Shown here: positions 1-7,779 of the stretch, piece after piece
How the letters are laid out: each line of letters starts with the position of its first letter
How positions within the stretch are numbered: the first letter of the stretch is position 1
NCBI GenBank assembly: GCA_027459665.1
Contig: DAIDHN010000041.1
Coordinates: forward strand, 1 to 37,140
Reading direction: 5' to 3'
Length of the DNA stretch: 37,140 nucleotides
From: Chthonomonadaceae bacterium
GTDB lineage: Bacteria; Armatimonadota; Chthonomonadetes; Chthonomonadales; Chthonomonadaceae
Position numbers and translations under genes: made by a program
The notes under the pieces: generated by a model
Told to the model about the DNA's origin: nothing
Database searches by the model: none
What the model saw: the letters and a program-made list of their open reading frames with translations, nothing else

Positions 1-273
1 GGTATGCAGGCATCCAGCACCCTTTGCGCCTCCTCCCAACTGAATGCCTCACAGACACGAAAGGAGAGCAGGCAGCGTGTAGTGCGGTCAATTGCAGCAG
101 CTGCGAAGAGAAAACGTGTTCTTCAGGTAGACCTCTCGTCTGAGGTAGCTGGCAAGCATCGTGCTGGCATTCGGGTGATGAGCTTGATCGGCTACCTTCG
201 TCAGGCACCCCTCTGTCCCGTCTGAAAACAATGCGGCAGAAAGAGCGCTCAGACCTTTGGTGATCGCACGCAA
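1..273 (-). pseudogene. Transposase-like remnant, broken and cut by the window edge
   Basis: Reading the minus strand leftwards gives two open stretches in different frames that join at a short T run (AAAA at 111-114 on plus). The first ends KNTFSLRSCCN-stop. The second reads FAAAAIDRTTRCLLSFRVCE and then AFSWEEAQRVLDACI up to the edge. The phrase IDRTTRCLLSFRV followed by a short helix resembles the core of IS1-like DDE transposases, which often read (V/I)DRxTRC(I/L)xxWxV. The second frame is closed upstream by a stop, so the gene is either a decayed fragment or uses frameshifting. I see no terminal inverted repeat or target duplication inside the window. The family call rests on pattern memory and is weak. 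A non-transposase origin is possible. Confidence 0.35.
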
Positions 274-724
274 AATCAGCGGAGGAACCAGATCAGAACA
301 TGGTTCCAGCCCAAGGGCGATACTGCAGAGCCTCTATGGTACATGGGGCATTAGAAAACAAAACCCCCTCCTCGCAGGCAGACTGATGCTTACAGGAAAG
401 ATGCAGGCTGACGCAAACTGAAAAACAGTTTACATCAATACTGAACTCTTACATTTGTACTGCAGAAAAAATTCTGCTAATCTATTGAACCAGGCCACAC
501 TTTCTTAATTTTTTCTTAACAACTTACAGAGTATGATTTACCTGGCAGTATCAAGATGGCCCTTGTTGTGCATAGACTATACCATTACGCTGCATGATGC
601 GCCAGAGCAGAACTTGCATCTCTTGAGTACCAATGCCCAGACAATGGCCAATTGGGCAGACGCCGAGACAGAGATGAAACAGTAGCTACTGACAGAAACC
701 ATACATTTGGTATGGAGGAAACCC
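274..724. other. Intergenic stretch without a convincing gene
   Basis: About 450 bases, turning AT-rich between roughly 400 and 540. A TATGAT at 532-537 could be a -10 element for the DUF1559 gene, but I see no acceptable -35 at 16-18 bases upstream. At 449-460 TTACATTTGTAC, read on the minus strand, partly matches the repeats in front of lexA (shared core GTACAAATxTA). Minus-strand open frames that reach into 577-1068 are antisense to the pilin-like gene and show no protein character. Confidence 0.5.
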
Positions 725-1765
725 ATGCTGACTTGCAACCATATTGGTCTTGTTGGATACGCAAAAGCAGATGCTTTACTCGAAGTGCAGATGCACTGCG
801 ATGTGCACTCAGGCTTTGGAGTAACGCATACAATCGACGACAACTGCTTAAACGCCAAATCCGCAGTAAGTACACACCAGGACTGCGCAACTGCCTGTGC
901 CTGTTTAGTCAGTCGCTCCCCTGTAAAACATATTCGCAATACCAAGAGAGCTTTTACTATCATTGAGTTACTTGTGGTAATAGCAATTATCGCCATTTTG
1001 GCTGCTATTCTCTTTCCGGTGTTTGCCCAGGCACGAGATAAAGCACGGCAGATACAATGCCTGTCCAATCAGTTTCAACTGGGACTTGCTATGCAAATGT
1101 ATGTGCAGGATTATGACGAGAGGCTCTTTCCATGTGTTCGGTGGACTGGAGGCGATCCGTTGAACGTATCAGTTTTTTCGCGCGCCCTGGGCACAAACAC
1201 TACCCCGCAAACAATTGCGGGCAGTAAAGGTGGCTTCAGCCTCTTATGGTATAATTTATTGCAGCCCTACATCAAATCTACAAATATTTTCCTCTGCCCA
1301 GATGACGCCAACCCAACTCCTAGCCCTACAGCCAATGGTGCAAAGTTTATCGTGCGGACGTATGTGGCTATGAGACCCATTGAAGACCTGCAACTTTCGC
1401 AGATTGATAAACCCGCGTCAAGCATAGTTCTTACAGAAAAATGGGGTAAGGCCGCCAACGGTGATCCCATCACTGATTGCTGGGTTGAGCCATTCAACGG
1501 TGATTTCAATGTAGCGCCTGCTACAGGCAGAATGGCGCTGGCAGGAAACCGGCATGACGGCGGCATTGACTGCACATTCCTTGACGGTCACGCAAAATGG
1601 CTCTCTGCCGAAATAATAAACAACAGTAAAAATCTCACTGGGTGCACACTGGTTCACAATTACCCCTGGAATGATATGTGTGACAAATCGTTGCCTGGTT
1701 GTACAAATACTGCGGACGACCCCACGGCTGGCGGAAATATTTGCAATCAGTTTAGTTATCCGTAA
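725..1765 (+). CDS. DUF1559-type prepilin-like protein with an atypically long leader
   Basis: This is a type IV pilin-like or pseudopilin-like protein with the class III signal motif [12 protein letters not shown], a long hydrophobic helix and the [13 protein letters not shown] continuation typical of Armatimonadota DUF1559 proteins. The C-terminal part has [17 protein letters not shown], matching the H-x-GG...F-x-DGH-x-KWL block that closes DUF1559 domains, followed by a Cys-containing tail. Such proteins are cleaved by a prepilin peptidase and sit in the envelope, and their exact role is unknown. The start at 725 is preceded by GGAGGAA at good spacing. An upstream ATG at 707 and internal ATG 791 or GTG 803 also exist. 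With 725 the leader before the cleavage site is about 75 residues, whereas family leaders are usually 5-25. Either the true start is a rare codon nearer the helix or the leader really is extended. About 346 residues from 725. It stands alone, with no pilus assembly genes nearby. Confidence 0.85.
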   Translation: MLTCNHIGLVGYAKADALLEVQMHCDVHSGFGVTHTIDDNCLNAKSAVSTHQDCATACACLVSRSPVKHIRNTKRAFTIIELLVVIAIIAILAAILFPVFAQARDKARQIQCLSNQFQLGLAMQMYVQDYDERLFPCVRWTGGDPLNVSVFSRALGTNTTPQTIAGSKGGFSLLWYNLLQPYIKSTNIFLCPDDANPTPSPTANGAKFIVRTYVAMRPIEDLQLSQIDKPASSIVLTEKWGKAANGDPITDCWVEPFNGDFNVAPATGRMALAGNRHDGGIDCTFLDGHAKWLSAEIINNSKNLTGCTLVHNYPWNDMCDKSLPGCTNTADDPTAGGNICNQFSYP

Positions 1766-2171
1766 TCAGATACTGCACCGTCTAAGCAAACAGAATACGC
1801 GGGCAGCAGCGAATTGGTGTCGGCAGGCTTTATGGCATATCACAGCCTCTGGAAGCATGGCATTTTTCAACAGCAGTGATACGCTATGCCAGCCAACAGC
1901 ACGCTGCTCCCCTCCTCCACTCTTTTTTGGGTTCGGCATGGTGGCAGGCTCCTGTATATCCAGACTGCCGGGAACCAGATACGCCAGATGACCTAAGCCC
2001 GTAATGAGCGGTCACACTGTAGCGCACCCTATCTCTCAACAGCTTGATCAAACAAGATAAAGCATATAAAAAACCTGAATACCACTTTCCGGCGCTGCAT
2101 GTGTCATAATGGTACCATTCCCGTCCAATTTCCGGGGGGCATTCCCCCGTCAGGAGAGTTTTTACACCGCT
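1766..2171. other. Intergenic region upstream of mreB
   Basis: About 400 bases between the pilin-like gene and mreB. I see no tRNA fold and no open frame with protein-like composition. The plus-strand frame to 1991 is the pilin-like gene's wrong frame running on past its stop, and the minus-strand frame matches nothing I know. The right end holds a plausible mreB promoter (2044-2070) and the ribosome binding site AGGAGAG (2152-2158). Confidence 0.5.
2044..2070 (+). promoter_or_regulatory. Candidate sigma-70 promoter for mreB operon
   Basis: TTGATC (2044-2049) and TATAAA (2065-2070) are separated by 15 bases. This is shorter than the usual 17, so the -35 assignment is doubtful while the -10 is good. 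Transcription would begin about 95 bases before the preferred mreB start. Confidence 0.35.
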
Positions 2172-3212
2172 ATGAGTTTAATTCGCGGCCTGTTTGGGCG
2201 CGTCTCGCGAGACATGGGCATCGACCTGGGTACAGCAAATACCCTCGTGCAGGTACGAGGCAAAGGCATTCTGCTGCGCGAACCCTCTGTGGTTGCCATA
2301 GACAGTGCAACCGGCAAAATTCTGGCGGTGGGTGAAGACGCCAAAAAAATGCTGGGCAGAACCCCTGGCTCCATCCAGGCCATACGCCCCCTCAGAGATG
2401 GAGTGATTGCCGACTTCGACCAAACCGAACAGATGATAAGATACTTCATCCAGAAGGTACACCGGCGCAACATGTTTATGGCGCCCAGGGTAGCCATCGG
2501 CGTGCCCTCAGGCGTAACCGAAGTGGAAGAAATGGCGGTGAAGCAGGCAGCGAGAAAAGCCGGCGCGCAGGAAGCCTACACCATTGAAGAACCCATGGCA
2601 GCCGCCATTGGCGCAGAACTGCCCGTAAACGAACCCACTGGTTCCATGATTGTAGACATAGGGGGCGGCACCACCGAAGTGGCAGTCATCTCCCTGCGAG
2701 GCATCGTCACCAGCCGATCCATTCGAGTGGCAGGAGACGAAATAGATGAGGCCATTGTCAACTACGTGCGACGAACCTACAACCTCTCTATTGGAGACAG
2801 AACCGCCGAAAACGTTAAGCTCGCCATCGGGTCGGCCTTCCAGGTCGGGCAGGACAGGACCATGGATGTGAGAGGCAGAGACCTCGTTTCAGGGCTGCCC
2901 CGCAGCATCCCCCTCTCCAACTCCGAAATCAGAGAAGCCATTCAAGAACCCATTGGGGCCATCATAGAGGCCGTAAAAGTCACACTCGAAAGCACCCCCC
3001 CCGAACTGGCCGCCGATATTTATGAATGCGGCATCGTGCTGGCAGGCGGAGGAGCGCTGCTGGAAGGGCTAGACAGGCTGATTACACGGGAAACCGCCAT
3101 GCCCGTACACATTGCACCCGACCCGCTCTCGTGCGTAGCCATCGGAACCGGACGCTACCTCGAAGAGCTGGAAATCAATCCCAGGCTCCGGCGCGCTCTG
3201 CGCACGGTGTAG
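2172..3212 (+). CDS. mreB: Rod-shape determining protein MreB
   Basis: Actin-like ATPase that polymerises on the inner face of the cytoplasmic membrane and directs lateral cell-wall synthesis. The protein shows the phosphate-1 motif [12 protein letters not shown], the MreB-specific [14 protein letters not shown] region, the [10 protein letters not shown] segment, phosphate-2 [14 protein letters not shown] and the adenosine motif [15 protein letters not shown]. From ATG 2172 it has 346 residues, the family norm. An in-frame ATG at 2109 would add 21 residues (PFPSNFRG...) absent from MreB proteins, and AGGAGAG at 2152-2158 lies between the two, so 2172 is preferred. The N-terminus [10 protein letters not shown] could form a short amphipathic membrane-binding helix. 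It opens a six-gene plus-strand unit and is 28 bases ahead of mreC. Confidence 0.97.
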   Translation: MSLIRGLFGRVSRDMGIDLGTANTLVQVRGKGILLREPSVVAIDSATGKILAVGEDAKKMLGRTPGSIQAIRPLRDGVIADFDQTEQMIRYFIQKVHRRNMFMAPRVAIGVPSGVTEVEEMAVKQAARKAGAQEAYTIEEPMAAAIGAELPVNEPTGSMIVDIGGGTTEVAVISLRGIVTSRSIRVAGDEIDEAIVNYVRRTYNLSIGDRTAENVKLAIGSAFQVGQDRTMDVRGRDLVSGLPRSIPLSNSEIREAIQEPIGAIIEAVKVTLESTPPELAADIYECGIVLAGGGALLEGLDRLITRETAMPVHIAPDPLSCVAIGTGRYLEELEINPRLRRALRTV

Positions 3213-3240
3213 CCCGCTTTCTCACCACGAAAGAGAAGCC

Positions 3241-4059
3241 ATGCCGGAAGATAGATGGCGCAGCCGCTGGAGATACTGGCCCCTGCCGCTGCTGATGCTG
3301 CTGGGCATTGTGCTGGGAGTTCTGCACAACCGGGCGGTGCGACTGCACCAGCCAGACCCCACCATACTGCTTGTGCAAAACATTCTTGCACTGCCCGCCA
3401 GACTGACCACCGCAACAGTAAAATGGACCAGCCGGCACACAGGCTGGCTGCTGAACGGCTATTCGCTGGCAAAACAAAACCGAAAACTGCAGGCCCGCTT
3501 AAGCGCACTCAAGGCCGAAAACAACAGCCTGCAAACAGAAGCCGACCGCGGTGTGCGCCTCAGCAAACTGCTCGCACTCTACCAGCAGCACCCCAAATCG
3601 GTGGCCGCAAGGGTCATTGCACTGCGCCCCGACCCCAACTTCGACACCATACTGCTCAACAAAGGCAGCAGCAGCGGCATACATGTGCACAGCGTGGTGA
3701 TCACTCCAGACGGCCTGGTAGGGCAGGTCTACCAGACCACCCCCTTCACCAGCAGCGTGGTTCTGCTCACCGACCCAAACGGCATGGTGAGCGCACGAGT
3801 GCAGCGGCCAGACTCGCGAGCCATCGGGCTCTGCAAGGGCAGCTTCTCCCCCATCCTCTCCATGATCGACCTGCCGGCTACCGCAGACATCAAGCCCGGA
3901 GACGCCATCATCACAGCCGGCTTCGGCATCTACCCGCCAGGCATACCCATCGGCACCGTGCTGAGCGTTGCCCCCGATAGAAGCGATGTAAACAAGGTGG
4001 CGCAAATAGAGCCGGCAGCGCACTTCAACAGGCTGGATGATGTGCTGGTGCTGCAATGA
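3241..4059 (+). CDS. mreC: Rod-shape determining protein MreC
   Basis: Bitopic inner-membrane protein whose periplasmic part links MreB filaments to the cell-wall elongation machinery. One N-terminal membrane segment is visible at about residues 14-30 (WPLPLLMLLGIVLGVL). A coiled-coil region near residues 75-115 (QNRKLQARLSALKAENNSLQ) follows, then the two beta-barrel domains with GSSSGIHVHSVVITPDGLVG, VVLLTDPNGMVSARVQRPDSR and KPGDAIITAG...YPPGIPIGTV. At 272 residues it has normal length. The start follows mreB by 28 bases behind a weak AAGAGAAG ribosome binding site. The stop overlaps the mreD start in an ATGA, which suggests translational coupling. Confidence 0.95.
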   Translation: MPEDRWRSRWRYWPLPLLMLLGIVLGVLHNRAVRLHQPDPTILLVQNILALPARLTTATVKWTSRHTGWLLNGYSLAKQNRKLQARLSALKAENNSLQTEADRGVRLSKLLALYQQHPKSVAARVIALRPDPNFDTILLNKGSSSGIHVHSVVITPDGLVGQVYQTTPFTSSVVLLTDPNGMVSARVQRPDSRAIGLCKGSFSPILSMIDLPATADIKPGDAIITAGFGIYPPGIPIGTVLSVAPDRSDVNKVAQIEPAAHFNRLDDVLVLQ

Positions 4060-4553
4060 ACTCCACCTGGAAAACGCCCCTTGTTTTCACACTGGCCCTT
4101 TTTACAGCTGCCCTGCTGCAAATGACCGTGGCGCATGCCCTGCAAATCAGGCAGGCGCAGCCCGATTTTCTGCTGCTGCTGCTTGCCACAGGCTCGTTTT
4201 TCTGCGATGCCAACCCCGCCGCCCTGCTGGGATTCGGCACAGGCACTGCCGCCGCCTCTCTTGCCGCACCGCCTGCAGCAGGCTTCGCAAGCATTGTGGT
4301 AAGCAGGGTAATCACCGGCTTTGCACTCGGCTGGCTCGCCAAAAACCTCTACCGCGACCTCCCGCTCCTCGTGCCGCCCGTGGCGGCCATCGGCACTGCG
4401 CTCGCCTCCTGCCTCTTCTTTGTCTTCTTCCCGCAAAAGCAGGTAACACACTGGGCGGTAAACATGGCGGGTGCATCGCTCTACAATGCCCTGCTCTCGC
4501 TGCCGCTCTACTTTCTGCTCAGCAGGCTGCTGGGCCGGCCAGACAGCTCATAA
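4056..4553 (+). CDS. mreD: Rod-shape determining protein MreD
   Basis: Small polytopic inner-membrane partner of MreC, 165 residues, made almost entirely of hydrophobic segments: TPLVFTLALFTAALLQMTVA near the N-terminus, the QIRQAQPDFLLLLL segment typical of MreD, then three or more further helices ending SLPLYFLLSRLLG. The start overlaps mreC by 4 bases (ATGA), and the TAA stop overlaps a possible downstream start as TAATG. Sequence conservation in MreD is low, so the call rests on topology, size and position after mreC. The usual continuation of this operon (penicillin-binding protein 2, rodA) is absent, and two exported proteins of unknown role follow instead. Confidence 0.9.
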   Translation: MNSTWKTPLVFTLALFTAALLQMTVAHALQIRQAQPDFLLLLLATGSFFCDANPAALLGFGTGTAAASLAAPPAAGFASIVVSRVITGFALGWLAKNLYRDLPLLVPPVAAIGTALASCLFFVFFPQKQVTHWAVNMAGASLYNALLSLPLYFLLSRLLGRPDSS

Positions 4554-4585
4554 TGCGCCGCCGCAGGCCAAGAGAAAATAACACC

Positions 4586-5641
4586 ATGCCGCAGAAACTG
4601 AAAAACATGTCGATCAAGGTCCTCTATGCTTCCATTGCATGCGCACTGCTCATTGCCGCCGCCCCGCGGGCGCGAGCGCAAACTCCACTGGGCGGCCCCA
4701 TCCCCCTGCGAGACCCAGACCCGTTTCACCTGCTGTTTCTGCAGTTTGAACCGCAGGGGGCAGACCTGCTGCCCAGCGGAGGCAGCGAATACCGGCTGCA
4801 ACTCGATCTCATCAACAACCTGCTTGTGCCCGCGCCCCTGCGCGCATCGGTGCATATAGACAATGAATACCAGCGCCTCTCTATTACCTGGAGGCACGGA
4901 CTGGGGCACGGAAGCGAACTGCAAATCATGTCGGCGCTGCTCTGGCGCAACGCAGGCATACTCGATGGCATCATCACCTTCTGGCACCACCTGTTCGGCA
5001 TACCCGCCAACGCCATCGATGACCCGCTGGGCAGAGACCACTGGCCGCAGTATCAGTCGGTGCTGGCGGTTTCAGGGCAAAACGGCGCCGGCTACAGCTT
5101 CTCAAACGGGTTTGGCCTCAGCGATACGCTCATCACATACAAGCATGCCCTCATACGCCCTTCACACCGAAGCGCACTGGCCCTGCGCCTGGCGCTCAAG
5201 CTGCCCACAGGCAACCCTGCCCTCTTTCTGGGCAGCGGAAATGCAGACATCGGGGCAGACCTGGATGCGCGCTACAGCATTGGCCGAGATATAAATATTT
5301 ACATCAACCTGGCAGAGGCGCTGCTCGGCCATGCCTCTCATGCACCCGGCGCACAGCCGCACATGCAGCAGGGCCTGCTCGCACTGGAATATCACCCCAA
5401 CAGCCGCGACCGCTACATTCTGCAAACCGACTACAACAGCCTGGCAGTGCGCACGGGCAATGCCTTTGCCGACCAGGCGGCTGTAACCGCAACGTTTGGC
5501 TTTACCCACCTGATCAATGCGCGCACTGCGCTCTATGCCTCCTACTCGGAAAACGGAGACATTCACAACTACACTCTGCCCGCCTTCAGCAACATTGGGC
5601 CAGACATCTCTTTTTCGTTTGGAGCAGTATGGAAATCATAA
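4586..5641 (+). CDS. DUF3187-like exported protein, probable outer-membrane beta-barrel
   Basis: About 351 residues with a clear signal peptide (MPQKLKNMSIKVLYASIACA, then LLIAAAPRARA). The mature part is rich in alternating aromatic and polar strands (EYRLQLDLINNLL, RLSITWRHGLGHGSELQI, ALRLALKLPTGNPALFLGSG, INLAEALLGH, TALYASYSENG) and ends in an amphipathic strand closing with a hydrophobic/aromatic pattern (FSFGAVWKS). The order and wording, including the LKLPTG...GSGNADIGADL block, fit the DUF3187 family of putative outer-membrane proteins of unknown function. The start at 4586 gives a normal signal peptide. The ATG at 4553 overlaps the mreD stop and would add the Arg-rich stretch MRRRRPRENNT, so it remains possible. 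The gene sits inside the mreBCD unit and overlaps the next gene by 13 bases. Confidence 0.75.
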   Translation: MPQKLKNMSIKVLYASIACALLIAAAPRARAQTPLGGPIPLRDPDPFHLLFLQFEPQGADLLPSGGSEYRLQLDLINNLLVPAPLRASVHIDNEYQRLSITWRHGLGHGSELQIMSALLWRNAGILDGIITFWHHLFGIPANAIDDPLGRDHWPQYQSVLAVSGQNGAGYSFSNGFGLSDTLITYKHALIRPSHRSALALRLALKLPTGNPALFLGSGNADIGADLDARYSIGRDINIYINLAEALLGHASHAPGAQPHMQQGLLALEYHPNSRDRYILQTDYNSLAVRTGNAFADQAAVTATFGFTHLINARTALYASYSENGDIHNYTLPAFSNIGPDISFSFGAVWKS

Positions 5642-6789
5642 AGCCGTCCGCTCTGATGCACAGCCTGCTCGCAGCGCTCTGCCTGCTGCCTGCCGCCGCA
5701 CGCGCACAAAAACCCGGCGCACTACCGCCGCCGCACCTCACAGTGCATGCTTTTCAACCCCCCGTAATGGATAAACGCGATGGCAGCCTCTACCATGCCG
5801 GCGTGCAGGTGAAGGTAGATACTTCTCCTGCAGGCGGCCAGTCTCTCTACCAAACCAGATTTGTGGTATACGTGCCTCATCAGTCTGAACTGCCGCTGGC
5901 AAAAAGAACCGCTCTGCTGCTCGGCATGCTCTACAACGAAGACCACTCCCGCCTGCAGTTCGATCACCCGTTCCAAAAGACACTGAAGGTCTGGATCACC
6001 GATCATCAGCTTGCAGGGCTGGCCAGCGATGCCGGCGGAGAGCAGCTGCGCAGCGAGGTTTACCTGTTCAATCTGTTCGCCCGCCGATCTCCTGCAGAGT
6101 GGCTGCGCGAAATTGCGCACGAATACGGCCACTATGCCCTGCCGGGCGTAACAGGCTTTCTGCAGCCGGAGGCCTGGGCCAACGGTTTTTTGGGGCAGCG
6201 CCTTTTTCTCTACTGGCTCTACAAAGATGCCCGTGCAGGCAGAATCGACCCCGAAAGCATTCCGTTTGTCACCCTCAGCCAGCTGCATGAATACCTCGCC
6301 ATTCAGGTCTATCCGCTGATGGCGCAAATCGCAGAAGCGCCTGCCTTTCCCGCCTACGCCCTCAAGAGAACCGATACCGCAGGGCTCGATTTCTACACCG
6401 GGCTGGCGGTTTATGTAGACGCACTGTATGGCGACAAGCTTTACCTGAACGCGCTGGAGGCGGTTGCGCCCGCATCGCCGGGAGGGCAAATTACTGCGCC
6501 CGATTTTTACCAGGGGGTGCTTCGTGCACTGGAAAACGCTTCCACGCTCACCCTGCACCCTCCCCTGCCTGCACAGCCGGGCAGCTCGCAGGACTTTCTG
6601 GCCTGGCTGCCCCACGGGGTTTTTCATGTGAGCGCATCTGTCTCGTTTCAGATCAGCCGCTCTGCCGGCGGCATTACGCAAACGCCCGGCAAACTGCTGG
6701 TGCATAAGTCCGGCTGGTATCGCCTCTCGATGCAAATACCAGAGGGAAGCCGCCAGGCGCTCATTACTTTATCTGCCGGCAAAGGGTAG
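5629..6789 (+). CDS. Exported protein with HEYGH metalloprotease motif
   Basis: 386 residues. A signal peptide of about 26 residues ends LPAAARAQ, so it is periplasmic or exported. A zinc-site motif AHEYGHY lies at H164-E165-x-x-H168, with an acidic candidate third ligand at E181 (LQPEAWANG). The downstream helices (QRLFLYWLYKDA, AGLDFYTGLAVYVDALYG) and the C-terminal beta-rich segment (HVSASVSFQISRSAGG) match no family I can name. HExxH proteins of this kind are usually zinc peptidases, but substrate and activity cannot be read here. The gene overlaps the DUF3187 gene by 13 bases and is followed after 9 bases by pyrK, so all are probably co-transcribed. A role in envelope remodelling linked to MreBCD is inference from position. 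Confidence 0.75.
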   Translation: MEIIKPSALMHSLLAALCLLPAAARAQKPGALPPPHLTVHAFQPPVMDKRDGSLYHAGVQVKVDTSPAGGQSLYQTRFVVYVPHQSELPLAKRTALLLGMLYNEDHSRLQFDHPFQKTLKVWITDHQLAGLASDAGGEQLRSEVYLFNLFARRSPAEWLREIAHEYGHYALPGVTGFLQPEAWANGFLGQRLFLYWLYKDARAGRIDPESIPFVTLSQLHEYLAIQVYPLMAQIAEAPAFPAYALKRTDTAGLDFYTGLAVYVDALYGDKLYLNALEAVAPASPGGQITAPDFYQGVLRALENASTLTLHPPLPAQPGSSQDFLAWLPHGVFHVSASVSFQISRSAGGITQTPGKLLVHKSGWYRLSMQIPEGSRQALITLSAGKG

Positions 6790-6798
6790 AATGATGCT

Positions 6799-7635
6799 AT
6801 GAGTGATGCAACTGTCCTGCCCTCGCGCTTCGACTGCATGGCGGAGGTGCGCGCCCGCCGGCGCATTGTTGAAAATGAATACCAGATTACGCTATATGCC
6901 CCCGAAATCGCGCAGGCGGCGCGTCCCGGCCAGTTTCTCGAAATACTCACCGGTGAAAACGGCTCGCCCCTCATACGCCGCCCTTTCAGCATATTCTCCG
7001 CTTCGCCGCAGCAGGGGCTGCTGCAAATTGTCTACCTTGCACGCGGCTCTTTCACCAGCGGGCTGGCACGCCTCAAAAAAGGCGATTCGCTCTCGCTGCT
7101 TGGCCCGCTGGGCACGGGTTTTCGCTACCACCCGCAAAACCGCTGCCGCCACATTCTTATTGCAGGCGGCATTGGCGCTCCCCCCCTGCACTTTCTTGCG
7201 CAGAGTATGCGCCAGCAGGGCATGGAGCATCCGCTGATGGTGCTGAACGGGGCGCGCACGCGCAGCATGCTGGTGGGCATGAAAGAGTTTGCTGCACTCA
7301 AGGTCGCCCTGCATCCACTCACTGAAGATGGCAGCATGGGGAGAAAAGGCAGGGTAACCGAACTGCTGAAAGAACTGCTTTTAGAGCACAATGACCTGCC
7401 GGCCCATATTTACGCCTGCGGCCCCATGCCCATGCTGCGCAGCATAGGCGAACTCTCACTGCATCACAACGCCCCCTGCCAGCTTTCTGTAGAAACTTCC
7501 ATGCCCTGCGGCACAGGGGTATGCTACGGCTGCGCCATCCCCATTCATTCGCCATTGCACGAAAACGGTTTCAGGTACGCACGTGCCTGTACCGAAGGGC
7601 CGGTTTTTGAGGCAAATGAACTGATCTGGCCCTAA
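6799..7635 (+). CDS. pyrK: Dihydroorotate dehydrogenase electron-transfer subunit (PyrK-like)
   Basis: Ferredoxin-reductase-type flavoprotein. In class 1B dihydroorotate dehydrogenase it binds FAD and a [2Fe-2S] cluster and passes electrons from PyrD to NAD+. Visible motifs are the FAD-binding RPFSIF at residues 61-66, the nucleotide-binding GGIGAPPL at 123-130, the CGPMPML block, and four cluster cysteines C237, C242, C245 and C264 in CGTGVCYGC...ACTEGPVF. Length (278) and cysteine spacing agree with PyrK. Related subunits (for example of NfnA or sulfhydrogenase type) share this architecture, so the partner is uncertain. No pyrD or other pyrimidine gene is in the window. It lies 9 bases after the HEYGH gene and ends just before the lexA control region. 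Confidence 0.85.
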   Translation: MSDATVLPSRFDCMAEVRARRRIVENEYQITLYAPEIAQAARPGQFLEILTGENGSPLIRRPFSIFSASPQQGLLQIVYLARGSFTSGLARLKKGDSLSLLGPLGTGFRYHPQNRCRHILIAGGIGAPPLHFLAQSMRQQGMEHPLMVLNGARTRSMLVGMKEFAALKVALHPLTEDGSMGRKGRVTELLKELLLEHNDLPAHIYACGPMPMLRSIGELSLHHNAPCQLSVETSMPCGTGVCYGCAIPIHSPLHENGFRYARACTEGPVFEANELIWP

Positions 7636-7646
7636 AAAAGGCAATT

Positions 7647-7689
7647 ACTGTACAAATTTAGAGCATTTTTTGGCAACTGTACAAATTTA
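7647..7689 (+). repeat. Pair of exact 14-bp direct repeats, candidate LexA operators
   Basis: ACTGTACAAATTTA occurs at 7647-7660 and again, identical, at 7676-7689, start-to-start 29 bases (close to three helical turns). Both copies sit just upstream of the lexA -35 box. Each contains the palindrome TGTACA. Neither matches the classical SOS boxes of Proteobacteria (CTGT-N8-ACAG) or Firmicutes/Actinobacteria (GAAC-N4-GTTC). Autoregulation by LexA is the obvious hypothesis. Confidence 0.6.
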
Positions 7690-7702
7690 CGCCACAATTG
7701 TG

Positions 7703-7731
7703 TTGACAATCTCTCAAATCTGGAGTAAAGT
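7703..7731 (+). promoter_or_regulatory. Sigma-70 promoter of lexA
   Basis: A perfect -35 TTGACA (7703-7708), a 17-base spacer and a good -10 TAAAGT (7726-7731) stand about 50 bases upstream of the lexA ATG. This is the clearest vegetative promoter in the window. Confidence 0.8.
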
Positions 7732-7779
7732 AGACGGTAGTATGTAGGAAAATATATACCTGTCTGGGAGAACAACACA

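Noticed and set aside
577-1068. Open frame of 163 codons on the minus strand across the start of the pilin-like gene
   Set aside because: It is antisense to the conserved prepilin helix and has Cys-rich, low-order composition with no recognisable motif.
1671-1991. Plus-strand open frame after the pilin-like gene
   Set aside because: It starts inside the pilin-like gene in another frame and continues into non-coding sequence, with no ribosome binding site or protein-like pattern.
4037-4552. Long upstream extension of the DUF3187 frame through mreD
   Set aside because: That part is the wrong frame of mreD (Arg/Pro/His-rich), and the signal peptide defines the true start at 4586 or possibly 4553.
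5722-6735. 337-codon minus-strand open frame opposite the HEYGH gene
   Set aside because: It is an antisense shadow in GC-rich coding sequence. The plus-strand protein has a signal peptide, motif and operon position.
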